Assembly: GCF_006715785.1 (NCBI RefSeq)
Contig: NZ_VFNX01000001.1
Location: 1,564,501-1,628,500, forward strand
Reading direction: 5' to 3'
Length of the DNA stretch: 64,000 nucleotides
Source of the DNA: Streptomyces puniciscabiei
GTDB taxonomy: Bacteria > Actinomycetota > Actinomycetes > Streptomycetales > Streptomycetaceae
Shown: piece by piece, positions 28,853-36,131 of the stretch
Position numbering within the stretch: the first letter of the stretch is position 1
Layout: each line of letters begins with the position of its first letter
Translations under genes and position numbers: made by a program
The notes under the pieces: generated by a model
The model's input: only the letters and a program-made list of their open reading frames with translations
Database searches by the model: none
What the model was told of the DNA's origin: nothing

Positions 28853-31123
28853 CTACGGCCCGGTGACGCCCGCGGCCAGCGCCTGGGGGAGCTCGTCCGT
28901 GTACAGCACCCCGAGCCGCTGGGTGGCGCGGGTCAGGGCGACGTAGAGGTCGCTGGTGCCATAGCCGCCCGGCTCCACCACCAGGACCGAGTCGAATTCG
29001 AGACCCTTGGCCTGGCGGGGGTCGAGGAGGACGACCGTGCGGGTCAGGTCGGGCTCGGCGCCCGCCGTGACGCCGTCCAGCCGGGTGGCCAGCCGGCGGT
29101 GCAGCGCGCGCGGGGCGATGACCGCCAGCCGGCCCTCGGCCGGGGTGAGTTCGGCGACCGCCTTGGCCACGGCCTCGGGCAGGTCGCCGTCGGCCCGCCG
29201 CACCCAGGGCCGTACGCCCGTGGAGCGGACCGAGCTGGGTGGCTCGAAATCGGGGTTCTGGGCGCGGACCACGGCCGCGGCCAGGTCCATGATCTCGGCC
29301 GGGGTGCGGTAGTTGACGCCGAGGCGGGTGTGCTCCCAGCGTTCCTCCACATAGGGGGCGAGGATGTCCGCCCAGGAACCGACACCGGCCGCCTCCGCGG
29401 TCTGGGCGGGGTCGCCGACCAGGGTCATCGAGCGGGTGGGGCTGCGCCGCATCAGCAGCCGCCAGGCCATCGGCGACAGCTCCTGCGCCTCGTCCACGAT
29501 GATGTGCCCGAACGCCCAGGTCCGGTCGGCCGCGGCGCGCTCGGCGGCGCTGCGGTGGTCCGCCTCCTCGTGCCGCTCGGCGAAGCGTTCGGCGTCGATG
29601 ATGTCGTGCGCGGACAGCACCTCGGACGCGTCCGGGTCACCGTCCTCCTTGTCCTCGAACTCGTAGGTCCGGGAGGCGTAGGAGACGTCCAGCACGCCCT
29701 GGGCGTAGGCGATCTGGGTCTCTCGTTCGCGCTCGGCACGGGCCCGTGCCGAGCGCTCGTCCTCGCCGAGGAGTTCGGCCGCCTCGTCCAGCAGGGGGAC
29801 GTCGGCGACGGTCCATGCCCGGGTCACCGGGCGGCGGATGGCGGCGGCGTCCTCCTCGGGGAGGTAGCCGTCGGGCTCCGCGAGGAAGTCGGCGACCAGC
29901 CGCTGCGGGGTGATGCGGGGCCACAACTGGTCGATCGCGCCCCAGACTTCGGGATTCTCGGCGAGCTCGTCGCGGATCTGGGTGATGTCGGAGGCGTCGA
30001 GCAGGCTGCTGCCGTCGTACGGATCGGTGCCGACGCGTTCGGCGTACAGCTCGGTGAGGGTGTTGAGGATGTGCCCCTCGAAGTACTCGCGGGCGGCGTT
30101 GTGCGGCAGCTTCGCGGCGCGGGTGCGCTCGCGGGCGACGCTCACCAGGCCGTCGTCGAGCATCAGCACCTCGCGGTCGTGCTCGATCGCGATGACCGGG
30201 TCGGGCAGGGCCTGCCGGTCGCGTACGACGGCGGCGAGCACGTCGGCCATGCCGGCGCGGCCCTTGACGGCGGCCGCCTCGGGAGTGTCGGTGGCGGTGG
30301 CCTTCACCCCGGGGAACAGCTCGCCGACCGTGGCCAGCAGCACCCCGGTCTCGCCGAGGGAGGGCAGCACCTCGCCGATGTAGCCGAGGAAGGCCGGGTT
30401 GGGGCCGACGATCAGCACGGCCCGGCGGGCCAGCAGCTCGCGGTGCTCGTACAGGAGGTAGGCGGCGCGGTGCAGCGCGACCGCCGTCTTCCCGGTACCG
30501 GGGCCGCCCTCGACCACCAGCACCCCCCGGTGCGGCGCCCGGATGATCCGGTCCTGCTCGGCCTGGATGGTCTGCACGATGTCGGTCATCCGGCCGGTGC
30601 GCGCCGAGTTCAGCGCGGCCAGCAGCACGGCATCCCCGTTGTGGTCCTCGTACCCGGTGCGGGTGGCGTCGCCGAGGTCGAGGATCTCGTCGTGCAGGGC
30701 GGTCACGGTGCGGCCCTCGGTGCTGATGTGCCGGCGGCGGCGCAGGCCCATCGGGGTGTGACCGGTGGCCAGGTAGAAGGGGCGGGCGACGTCGGCCCGC
30801 CAGTCGATGAGGACGGGGGTGCGCTCGGCGTCGTCCTCGCGCAGCCCGATCCGGCCGATGTGGTGGGCGGTGCCGTCGGCGAGGTCGATCCGGCCGAAGC
30901 AGAGCGAGCCGTCGACGGCGTTCAGCGCGGCGAGCAGCCCCGAGCGCTCGGCGACCAGGATGTCCCGCTCCAGCCGGGCCTGCATGGGCTTGTCGCCCTG
31001 GGCGAGCGCGTCCGCGACCGAGGTCGCGGCCTCGCCGCGCAGCACGTCCACGCGCGCGTACAGTCCGTCGATGAATTCCTGCTCGCGCCGCAATTCATCG
31101 TTCGGAAATTCGGTGTTTGACAA
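28853..31123 (-). CDS. HelD-like UvrD/Rep-family helicase
   Basis: The 756-residue SF1 ATPase belongs to the HelD group, which binds RNA polymerase and frees stalled complexes. An N-terminal coiled-coil region (NDELRREQEFIDGLYARV) is followed by Walker A (VVEGGPGTGKTA, about residue 215), Walker B (IIVDEAQEL) and the C-terminal helicase motifs GLEFDSVLVV and LYVALTRAT. In actinobacteria some members confer rifampicin tolerance; none of the known rifampicin-associated element was seen upstream. TTG 31123 is chosen because GGGAG lies 5-6 bases upstream. It is divergent from the small-RNA candidate, with overlapping upstream sequence. Confidence 0.85.
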   Translation of the reverse strand: MSNTEFPNDELRREQEFIDGLYARVDVLRGEAATSVADALAQGDKPMQARLERDILVAERSGLLAALNAVDGSLCFGRIDLADGTAHHIGRIGLREDDAERTPVLIDWRADVARPFYLATGHTPMGLRRRRHISTEGRTVTALHDEILDLGDATRTGYEDHNGDAVLLAALNSARTGRMTDIVQTIQAEQDRIIRAPHRGVLVVEGGPGTGKTAVALHRAAYLLYEHRELLARRAVLIVGPNPAFLGYIGEVLPSLGETGVLLATVGELFPGVKATATDTPEAAAVKGRAGMADVLAAVVRDRQALPDPVIAIEHDREVLMLDDGLVSVARERTRAAKLPHNAAREYFEGHILNTLTELYAERVGTDPYDGSSLLDASDITQIRDELAENPEVWGAIDQLWPRITPQRLVADFLAEPDGYLPEEDAAAIRRPVTRAWTVADVPLLDEAAELLGEDERSARARAERERETQIAYAQGVLDVSYASRTYEFEDKEDGDPDASEVLSAHDIIDAERFAERHEEADHRSAAERAAADRTWAFGHIIVDEAQELSPMAWRLLMRRSPTRSMTLVGDPAQTAEAAGVGSWADILAPYVEERWEHTRLGVNYRTPAEIMDLAAAVVRAQNPDFEPPSSVRSTGVRPWVRRADGDLPEAVAKAVAELTPAEGRLAVIAPRALHRRLATRLDGVTAGAEPDLTRTVVLLDPRQAKGLEFDSVLVVEPGGYGTSDLYVALTRATQRLGVLYTDELPQALAAGVTGP

Positions 31124-31146
31124 TTCCGCTCCCGCCCGGATATACT
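31117..31146 (+). promoter_or_regulatory. Near-consensus vegetative promoter (TTGACA-N18-TATACT)
   Basis: TTGACA (31117-31122) and TATACT (31141-31146) are separated by 18 bp. This is an unusually strong HrdB-type promoter for Streptomyces. It reads rightward, away from the helicase, and overlaps the helicase ribosome-binding region on the other strand. No annotated protein gene on the + strand follows; a structured 90-nt segment with a terminator does. Confidence 0.8.
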
Positions 31147-31152
31147 GTGCCC

Positions 31153-31246
31153 AGTGAACTTCTCCGTGGCTTCTTGTAAATGAAGTCACGAACCACTGAA
31201 TATACGCACAGAAATCCCCCGAGCGCAATTGCTCAGGGGATTTTTT
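31153..31246 (+). ncRNA. Candidate small RNA (about 94 nt) between the helicase and trxA
   Basis: Transcription from the promoter at 31117 should start about 31153 and end in the T-tract at 31241-31246. The 5' part folds into an 8-bp hairpin, GTGGCTTC (31166-31173) with GAAGTCAC (31182-31189). An outer CAGTG/CACTG stem also forms. The 3' part is the intrinsic terminator. A nine-codon frame, GTG 31154 to TGA 31183 (MNFSVASCK), begins at the predicted transcription start, so a leaderless mini-peptide or attenuator is possible. I know of no named family it matches. Confidence 0.6.
31212..31246. terminator. Intrinsic terminator of the small RNA, shared with trxA
   Basis: A 10-position stem (9 pairs, one C-A mismatch), TCCCCCGAGC with GCTCAGGGGA around a GCAATT loop, is followed by six T on the + strand. 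The flanking AAA/TTT can extend the pairing. It lies 16 bp past the trxA stop on the other strand, where it would also terminate trxA, more weakly. Confidence 0.85.
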
Positions 31247-31262
31247 GATGGGCGGCCGCGCC

Positions 31263-31595
31263 TTACAGCACGTCGGCCAGCTCTTCCATGAGGCGCCGCT
31301 TGGGCCGCGCCCCGACCATGGACCGCACCGGCTCACCGTCCCGGAAGACCATCAGGGTCGGCGTGGACAGCACCCCGTAGGCGACCGTCGTCTCCGGATT
31401 GCGGTCGACGTCGAGCTGTACGACCTTCAGCCGGTCGCCCTCCTCGAAGGCGATGTCCTTCAGCACCGGCGCGAGCTGCCGGCACGGGCCGCACCAGTCC
31501 GCCGTGAACTGCACCAGGACCGGAAGGCCGGCGCCTATCACCTCCGCCTGGAAATCCGCGTCCGTCACCTCGTCCAGTCCGCTCACCAAGCTCAT
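31263..31595 (-). CDS. trxA: Thioredoxin
   Basis: The 110-residue thioredoxin has the active site WCGPC (Cys35, Cys38) and the cis-Pro loop STPTLMVF. It reduces protein disulfides in the cytoplasm. Its ATG overlaps the TGA of the upstream MerR gene (ATGA), so redox regulator and thioredoxin form one operon. Followed by the bidirectional terminator. Confidence 0.95.
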   Translation of the reverse strand: MSLVSGLDEVTDADFQAEVIGAGLPVLVQFTADWCGPCRQLAPVLKDIAFEEGDRLKVVQLDVDRNPETTVAYGVLSTPTLMVFRDGEPVRSMVGARPKRRLMEELADVL

Positions 31596-32020
31596 CGCGA
31601 AAGCCCTCCCAGCTCGCACACGGGCTCCGGACCTCCCGGAACCAGCGCCTCGGCGGCCAGCGCGTCCCGGGCCAGCTCGGCCCGCCGCAGCTGCCCGGCG
31701 ACCGTCTCCCGCACGGACTGCAGCTGCCCGATGAGCGCGTCCAGCTCGCCCAGCTTGCGCCGGTAGACCTGGAGCGAGGCCGGGCAGGAGTCGCCCTCCG
31801 GGTGCCCGGCGCGCAGGCACTCCACGAAGGGCCGCGTCTCCTCCAGCTCGAAGCCGAAGTCCTGCAAGGTCCGGATCTGCTCCAGCAGCCGCAGATCGCC
31901 CTCGTCGTAATGGCGGTGCCCGTTGCCGTCGCGCCGCGCCGGCAGCAGCCCGCGTGCCTCGTAGTACCGCAGGGTGCGGGTGGTGGTCCCGGCCCGTGCG
32001 GCCAGCTCGCCGATTCGCAT
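31592..32020 (-). CDS. MerR-family regulator of the trxA operon
   Basis: The 142-residue protein has an N-terminal MerR winged helix-turn-helix (RIGELAARAGTTTRTLRYYE) and a dimerisation coiled coil. Cysteines are in GDSCPAS and near the end in PVCELGG, which may sense redox or electrophile stress. The ATG at 32020 is 7 nt past the -10 box of a MerR-type promoter, so the message may be leaderless; a GTG six bases upstream is the alternative. It probably activates its own operon with trxA, to which it is coupled. Confidence 0.88.
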   Translation of the reverse strand: MRIGELAARAGTTTRTLRYYEARGLLPARRDGNGHRHYDEGDLRLLEQIRTLQDFGFELEETRPFVECLRAGHPEGDSCPASLQVYRRKLGELDALIGQLQSVRETVAGQLRRAELARDALAAEALVPGGPEPVCELGGLSR

Positions 32021-32027
32021 GCCCACG

Positions 32028-32058
32028 ACCGTAGGGGTTGACGTCGGCGTCAAGGCAA
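32028..32058 (-). promoter_or_regulatory. MerR-type promoter with 19-bp spacer and embedded operator
   Basis: On the reverse strand, TTGCCT (32053-32058) and TACGGT (32028-32033) are separated by 19 bp, the overlong spacing typical of MerR-activated promoters. The spacer holds the palindrome TTGACG-N4-CGTCAA (32038-32053). It drives merR-trxA. Confidence 0.7.
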
Positions 32059-32089
32059 GCGGTCGTCCGGCGGGTGACCGGGGGACTCC

Positions 32090-32623
32090 TCAGCGGCAGA
32101 GCCGGTCGAGTTCCCCGGCGAAGGAAGGGAACTCCGCCGCGGCCGCGGCGACGATCTCCGGGGCCGGGCGGCGCGGGGTGGTGGCGTGCCGGGTGGCGAG
32201 GTCCGCCAGTACGGCGTCGGGGCGGGCCGTCCACTCCTCCTCGGGCCACAGGGCCTCCCGTGGGCCGTAGCCGTCGGCCAGCACCCACAGGAAGTCGGAG
32301 AGGTTCCCGGCCACCACTCCGGCCTCCCCCTCGGAGCCCAGGAACACCACCGGCTGCTCGGGCAGGGTCCGCCCCGGCCGGACACACCACACCGCGGCGA
32401 GGCCACCGGTGCCGTGCTTGCCGAAGACCCGGTAGGCGCCGCCGTCGGCCTCCGGGTTGCCGGTCCACCGCCGGAGCCAGTCGGTGGTGTCCTCGGCGGA
32501 GTCGAAGGCGTCGTACGGCTCGAAGTCGACGCCGTCGCCGTGGTCGTACGCGAACTCCACGCGGGCCACCTCGGCCAGGGCCGGCGGGAGGCGGCGGCCG
32601 TCCTCGGTCCCGGCGGACGTCAC
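32090..32623 (-). CDS. SMI1/KNR4 (SUKH)-like protein
   Basis: The 177-residue cytoplasmic protein has the segments FGKHGTGGLAAVWCV, PVVFLGSEGEAGVVAGNLSD and FLWVLADG, typical of SMI1/KNR4-like proteins. In bacteria many such proteins are immunity proteins of polymorphic toxins; no toxin partner is nearby, so the role here is open. The GTG overlaps the stop of the upstream DUF2127 gene (GTGA), so the two are coupled. Confidence 0.6.
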   Translation of the reverse strand: MTSAGTEDGRRLPPALAEVARVEFAYDHGDGVDFEPYDAFDSAEDTTDWLRRWTGNPEADGGAYRVFGKHGTGGLAAVWCVRPGRTLPEQPVVFLGSEGEAGVVAGNLSDFLWVLADGYGPREALWPEEEWTARPDAVLADLATRHATTPRRPAPEIVAAAAAEFPSFAGELDRLCR

Positions 32624-33384
32624 ACGGTCACCCCCGCCGACTCCTCCACCTCCATCAGGGAGGCGCTGTGGCGCTCCTCCTCGAACTTGCGGCGGCCGCC
32701 GCGCAGGCCGAACAGGCGCTTGGCCAGGGCGATGTAGAGGACGGCGAGGATGTTGAGGACCAGCGTGGCGATCTTCAGGTAGCTGACCTTCTCGGTGAGC
32801 TCGTAGATCTCCAGGGGGAGGAAGGCGGCGGTGGCGACCACCGTCAGGTACTCCGCCCAGCGCTTGGCGTACCAGAGGCCGACCGCCTCGACCAGCTCGA
32901 TCAGCGCGTAGGCGAGCAGCAGGGCGGCGACCAGCAGGAGGGTGTTGTGCTTGTAGCCGAACGCCTTCTGGATGGAGCCGACGACCGGGGAGTGGTCGAG
33001 GTCGTAGTGGAAGTGGCGGAACACCGGGCGGAAGACGTCCAGGTTCTCGTTGAAGAGCTTGCGCACGGCGTCCTGGCTGTTGCTGAACTTCCACACCGCC
33101 ACCGCGACCAGCACGATGAACACCCCGCGCACGGCCCGCTCGATCGCGAGGAAGCGCAGGATGAACAGGTCGCGGAGCACCTTGCCGCGCGGTACGAGCG
33201 GCGCGTCGGCGGCCGGGCCGGAGCCGTGCGGCTCACCCAGCACGAAGTCACCGCAGCGCAGGCAGCGCCACACCTCCCCGAGCGCGGTCTCGGCGTGCAG
33301 CCGGACCCGCAGCCGGGGGTCGTCCGGCGCGTACGTGATGTGGCCCTTGCGCGCGCAGGTCCGCCGGTCCCAGTCGATCTTCAT
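32620..33384 (-). CDS. DUF2127 family membrane protein
   Basis: The 254-residue protein begins with a short Zn-ribbon-like segment (two cysteines in WRCLRCGDFVLGE) and continues with about four membrane helices in about 100-235, consistent with the DUF2127 family of putative integral membrane proteins. The C-terminus is charged. The ATG at 33384 has GGAGG 8-9 bases upstream; two further upstream ATGs are less likely. Function unknown. It is coupled to the SMI1/KNR4-like gene. Confidence 0.75.
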   Translation of the reverse strand: MKIDWDRRTCARKGHITYAPDDPRLRVRLHAETALGEVWRCLRCGDFVLGEPHGSGPAADAPLVPRGKVLRDLFILRFLAIERAVRGVFIVLVAVAVWKFSNSQDAVRKLFNENLDVFRPVFRHFHYDLDHSPVVGSIQKAFGYKHNTLLLVAALLLAYALIELVEAVGLWYAKRWAEYLTVVATAAFLPLEIYELTEKVSYLKIATLVLNILAVLYIALAKRLFGLRGGRRKFEEERHSASLMEVEESAGVTV

Positions 33385-33493
33385 CCCCCGTGCCTCCATC
33401 GCACTTACTGATTCACCTGTACGGACGCCGGGCACGAACGTGCCGTTCCGGTCGGTCCGGAGCGGCACGTTAGCGGATGGAGGCGGGAAACGG

Positions 33494-35167
33494 TCAGCCG
33501 ACCGAGCTGTCCACCAGTTCCTTCTCCTCGGTCTTCACCTCCGGCGCGGCGGCTTCACGGCGCGGCAGCAGGACGCCCACGAGGACCGTGCCGATGCCGA
33601 GGACCACCGCGCCGACCAGGCTGGTGTGGGCGACGGCGGAGGAGAAGGAGGAGCCGACCGCGTCGGCCATCTGCCCGGCGCCCGTGGCGAGTTCGGCGGC
33701 CTGCTGCTTGAGCTGTGCGGCCTGCTGGGGGTCCTTGGCGTGGGCCGCCTGCGCGGCCAGCGCGTGCGCCTTGTCGCCGATGCCCTGGGCGACGGCGTAC
33801 CCGGCGCCGACGGAGTCCCGGGCGGTGTCCAGGGCGCTCGCCGGGAGCCTGCTGCCGGCGGTGGCGTCGCTCAGGTGGTTGCCGTACGACGTGGCGAGCA
33901 GCGAGCCGAGGATCGCGATGCCCAGGGAGCCGCCGAGCTCCAGCGAGGTGTCGTTGACCGCGCCGCCGACGCCCAGCTCGGACTCCGGGAAGGCGCCCAT
34001 GATGGCGTCGGTGCAGGGCGAGAGCGCGAGGCCGATGGCGAGACCGAGGATGATCAGCGGGGCCAGGAAGTCGGTGTAGGTCGAGGCCCCGTCGACCCGG
34101 GTCAGCAGCGCCAGGGCCGTCGTACCGCCGATCATGCCCGCCGTGACGGTCCACTTCATGCCCACGCGCGGGGTGAGCCAGCCGGTCAGCGCCGAGCCGA
34201 CGAAGACCGCGCCGGCCAGCGGGAGCATGCGTACGCCGGTCTCCAGGGCGTCGTAGCCGAGGACGAACTGCAGGTGCTGCGTGAGGTAGTAGAAGGCGCC
34301 GAAGACGGCCAGGAAGAACAGGGCGACGGCGAGGTTGGAGCCGGCGAAGCGGCGGGTGGTGAAGCGGCGCACGTCGAGGATGGGTCGGGGGTGGCGCAGC
34401 TCCCAGGCCACGAAGGCGACCAGGCCGATGCCCGCGACCACCGCCGCCGTGACGGCCTTGACGCCCCAGCCGAAGTGCGGGCCCTCGATGATCATGTAGA
34501 CCAGCGAGCCGGTCCAGATCACCGACAGCAGTCCGCCGACGTAGTCGATGCGGTCGTGGTGACCGGCCTTGGAGGGCGGGACCAGGACGAAGGCGGCGAC
34601 GCTCGCGACGGCCGCGATGGGCACGTTGATCAGGAAGGTCGAGGACCAGCCGTGGTCGCGCAGCAGAGCGCCGGCGACCACCGGGCCGGCGGCGATGGCG
34701 AGGCCGGCGGTGGCGGTCCACAGCGTGATCGCCTTGGCCCGCTCGGCGCGCGGGAAGGTCGCGGCGAGCAGGGAGAGCGTGGCGGGCATGATCAGCGCCG
34801 CGCCGACGCCCATCACGGCGCGGGCCGCGATGACGGTCGCCGCGCTGTCGGCGAGGTAGCCGAAGACGGCACCGCCGCCGAAGACGAGGAGGCCGAGGAC
34901 GAGGGCGCCGCGCCGGCTGTACTTGTCGCCGATGGCGCCGAGCAGCAGCATCAGGGCGGCGTAGGGGACGGTGTAACCGTCGATCACCCACTGCAGGTCG
35001 GCACTGGAGAGCCCGAGGTCCTTCGTCATGTCGGGCGCGGCGACCGTGAGAGCGGTGTTCGCCATCACGATGATCAGCAGGCTCAGGCAGAGCACGAGCA
35101 GTGCCCACCAGCGCCGGGCGTAGGGGCGCTCCATCTTCTCGACCGGTTCGGTCATGACGAGTCGCAT
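33494..35167 (-). CDS. MFS drug efflux transporter, DHA2 (EmrB/QacA-like) type
   Basis: The 557-residue protein has about 14 transmembrane helices with the MFS motif A as GAIGDKYSRRG between helices 2 and 3. A soluble Ala/Gln-rich segment (about 455-515; AAQLKQQAAEL) precedes the last helix. It likely exports cationic drugs or antibiotics by proton antiport. The gene is divergent from a TetR regulator across a region with three 18-bp operators. ATG 35167 has GGAAGG about 10 bases upstream; ATG 35155 is an alternative. Confidence 0.9.
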   Translation of the reverse strand: MRLVMTEPVEKMERPYARRWWALLVLCLSLLIIVMANTALTVAAPDMTKDLGLSSADLQWVIDGYTVPYAALMLLLGAIGDKYSRRGALVLGLLVFGGGAVFGYLADSAATVIAARAVMGVGAALIMPATLSLLAATFPRAERAKAITLWTATAGLAIAAGPVVAGALLRDHGWSSTFLINVPIAAVASVAAFVLVPPSKAGHHDRIDYVGGLLSVIWTGSLVYMIIEGPHFGWGVKAVTAAVVAGIGLVAFVAWELRHPRPILDVRRFTTRRFAGSNLAVALFFLAVFGAFYYLTQHLQFVLGYDALETGVRMLPLAGAVFVGSALTGWLTPRVGMKWTVTAGMIGGTTALALLTRVDGASTYTDFLAPLIILGLAIGLALSPCTDAIMGAFPESELGVGGAVNDTSLELGGSLGIAILGSLLATSYGNHLSDATAGSRLPASALDTARDSVGAGYAVAQGIGDKAHALAAQAAHAKDPQQAAQLKQQAAELATGAGQMADAVGSSFSSAVAHTSLVGAVVLGIGTVLVGVLLPRREAAAPEVKTEEKELVDSSVG

Positions 35168-35214
35168 GGCAGGGGTCGCCTTCCTCGGTGCGCGACGGGA
35201 CGGACGGAGTGGAT

Positions 35215-35277
35215 TTGCATAGCACCGTGCAATTGCACAACACTGTGCAATGTACGTCATTGCACAGTGCTGTGCAA
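35215..35277. promoter_or_regulatory. Three 18-bp TetR operators in the efflux/regulator divergent promoter
   Basis: Three related palindromes occur: TTGCATAGCACCGTGCAA (35215-35232), TTGCACAACACTGTGCAA (35233-35250) and TTGCACAGTGCTGTGCAA (35260-35277). All share TTGCA and GTGCAA outer arms. The first two abut; the third follows a 9-bp gap and ends 20 bp before the tetR start. They most likely bind the adjacent TetR regulator and shut off both genes. Confidence 0.85.
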
Positions 35278-35296
35278 GTCGACCGGGGAGGGCACA

Positions 35297-35938
35297 ATGT
35301 CGGCCATGACCACGGGTAACACCAGCCGCGCCGACGCCAACCGGCGCCGCATCCTCGACGTCGCCCTCGCCGAACTGCTGCGCGACCCCGACGCCTCCAT
35401 GGACCAGATCGCGCGCGCCGCGGGGGTCGTACGGCGGACGGTGTACGGCCATTTCCCCAGCCGCGAGGCGCTGATCAGCACCCTCGTCGACGAGGCGGTG
35501 CAGGCGCTGACGGACGCGGACGCGGAGGTACGCGCCGGGGTGGCGGACCCGGTGGAGGCGGTGGCCCGCTCGGTGCTCGCGATCTGGGCGACCGCCGACC
35601 GCTACCGCCTGCTGATCGCGCTCGCCCAGCGCACGGTCACCGTCCAGGGCATCCGCGAACGCCTCGCCCCGCTGCGCGCCGCCAAGGTCCGGCTGCTCCA
35701 ACAGGGCCTGGACGAGGGTGTGTTCAGCTCCCCGCTGCCGGCGCCGGCGCTGGCGTACGTGCACGAGCAGCTGCTGTTCGCGGTGATGGAGGCGGTGAAC
35801 GACGGCCTCGTGACAGCACAGGAGGCGGGCCGCTCGGCCACGGTCACGGTCCTGACCGCGGCGGGCGTACCCGCCTCGACGGCCACCGCGCTGGTGGCCA
35901 GGGTGAGCGAGGAGAAACGCGAGAAGCCGGGCGGCTGA
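35297..35938 (+). CDS. TetR-family repressor of the MFS efflux gene
   Basis: The 213-residue protein has a TetR HTH (MDQIARAAGVVRRTVYGHFPSREALI, about 30-62, with the typical Tyr-x-His-Phe) and a ligand-binding C-terminal domain that is not assignable by sequence. GGGGAGG lies 5-6 bases before the ATG at 35297. It is divergent from the DHA2 transporter and separated from it by the triple operator, the classic arrangement for drug-induced derepression. Confidence 0.9.
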   Translation: MSAMTTGNTSRADANRRRILDVALAELLRDPDASMDQIARAAGVVRRTVYGHFPSREALISTLVDEAVQALTDADAEVRAGVADPVEAVARSVLAIWATADRYRLLIALAQRTVTVQGIRERLAPLRAAKVRLLQQGLDEGVFSSPLPAPALAYVHEQLLFAVMEAVNDGLVTAQEAGRSATVTVLTAAGVPASTATALVARVSEEKREKPGG

Positions 35939-35954
35939 GGTACGGGGGAACCTC

Positions 35955-35972
35955 AACCGCCCGGCGGCGGTT
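35955..35972. terminator. Hairpin terminator after tetR
   Basis: AACCGCC-CGGC-GGCGGTT forms a 7-bp stem with a 4-nt loop 16 bp past the tetR stop. Confidence 0.6.
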
Positions 35973-36039
35973 CCGGATGCCCGGCCCGGGTTCAGGCGGG
36001 GCCGGACATCCGGAGTATTGGGTGCGCTTTTTCAGCGAG

Positions 36040-36131
36040 GCGGAGGGACTGCGCCCCGTAAGGGGCGCGGGGAACTGCGCGACAAGCCACATCAGACCCG
36101 CGCCCGCGCACCGGCAGATCCCCGCAGACGC
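36040..36131. repeat. Dispersed Streptomyces-type intergenic element
   Basis: This stretch has a strong hairpin, GCGCCCC-GTAA-GGGGCGC (36051-36068), followed by GGGGAACTGCGCGAC. From memory, this hairpin-plus-GGGGAACTGCGCGAC string recurs in many Streptomyces intergenic regions. Here it sits directly before the dctA stop (convergent side) and may act as its terminator. Confidence 0.6.
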
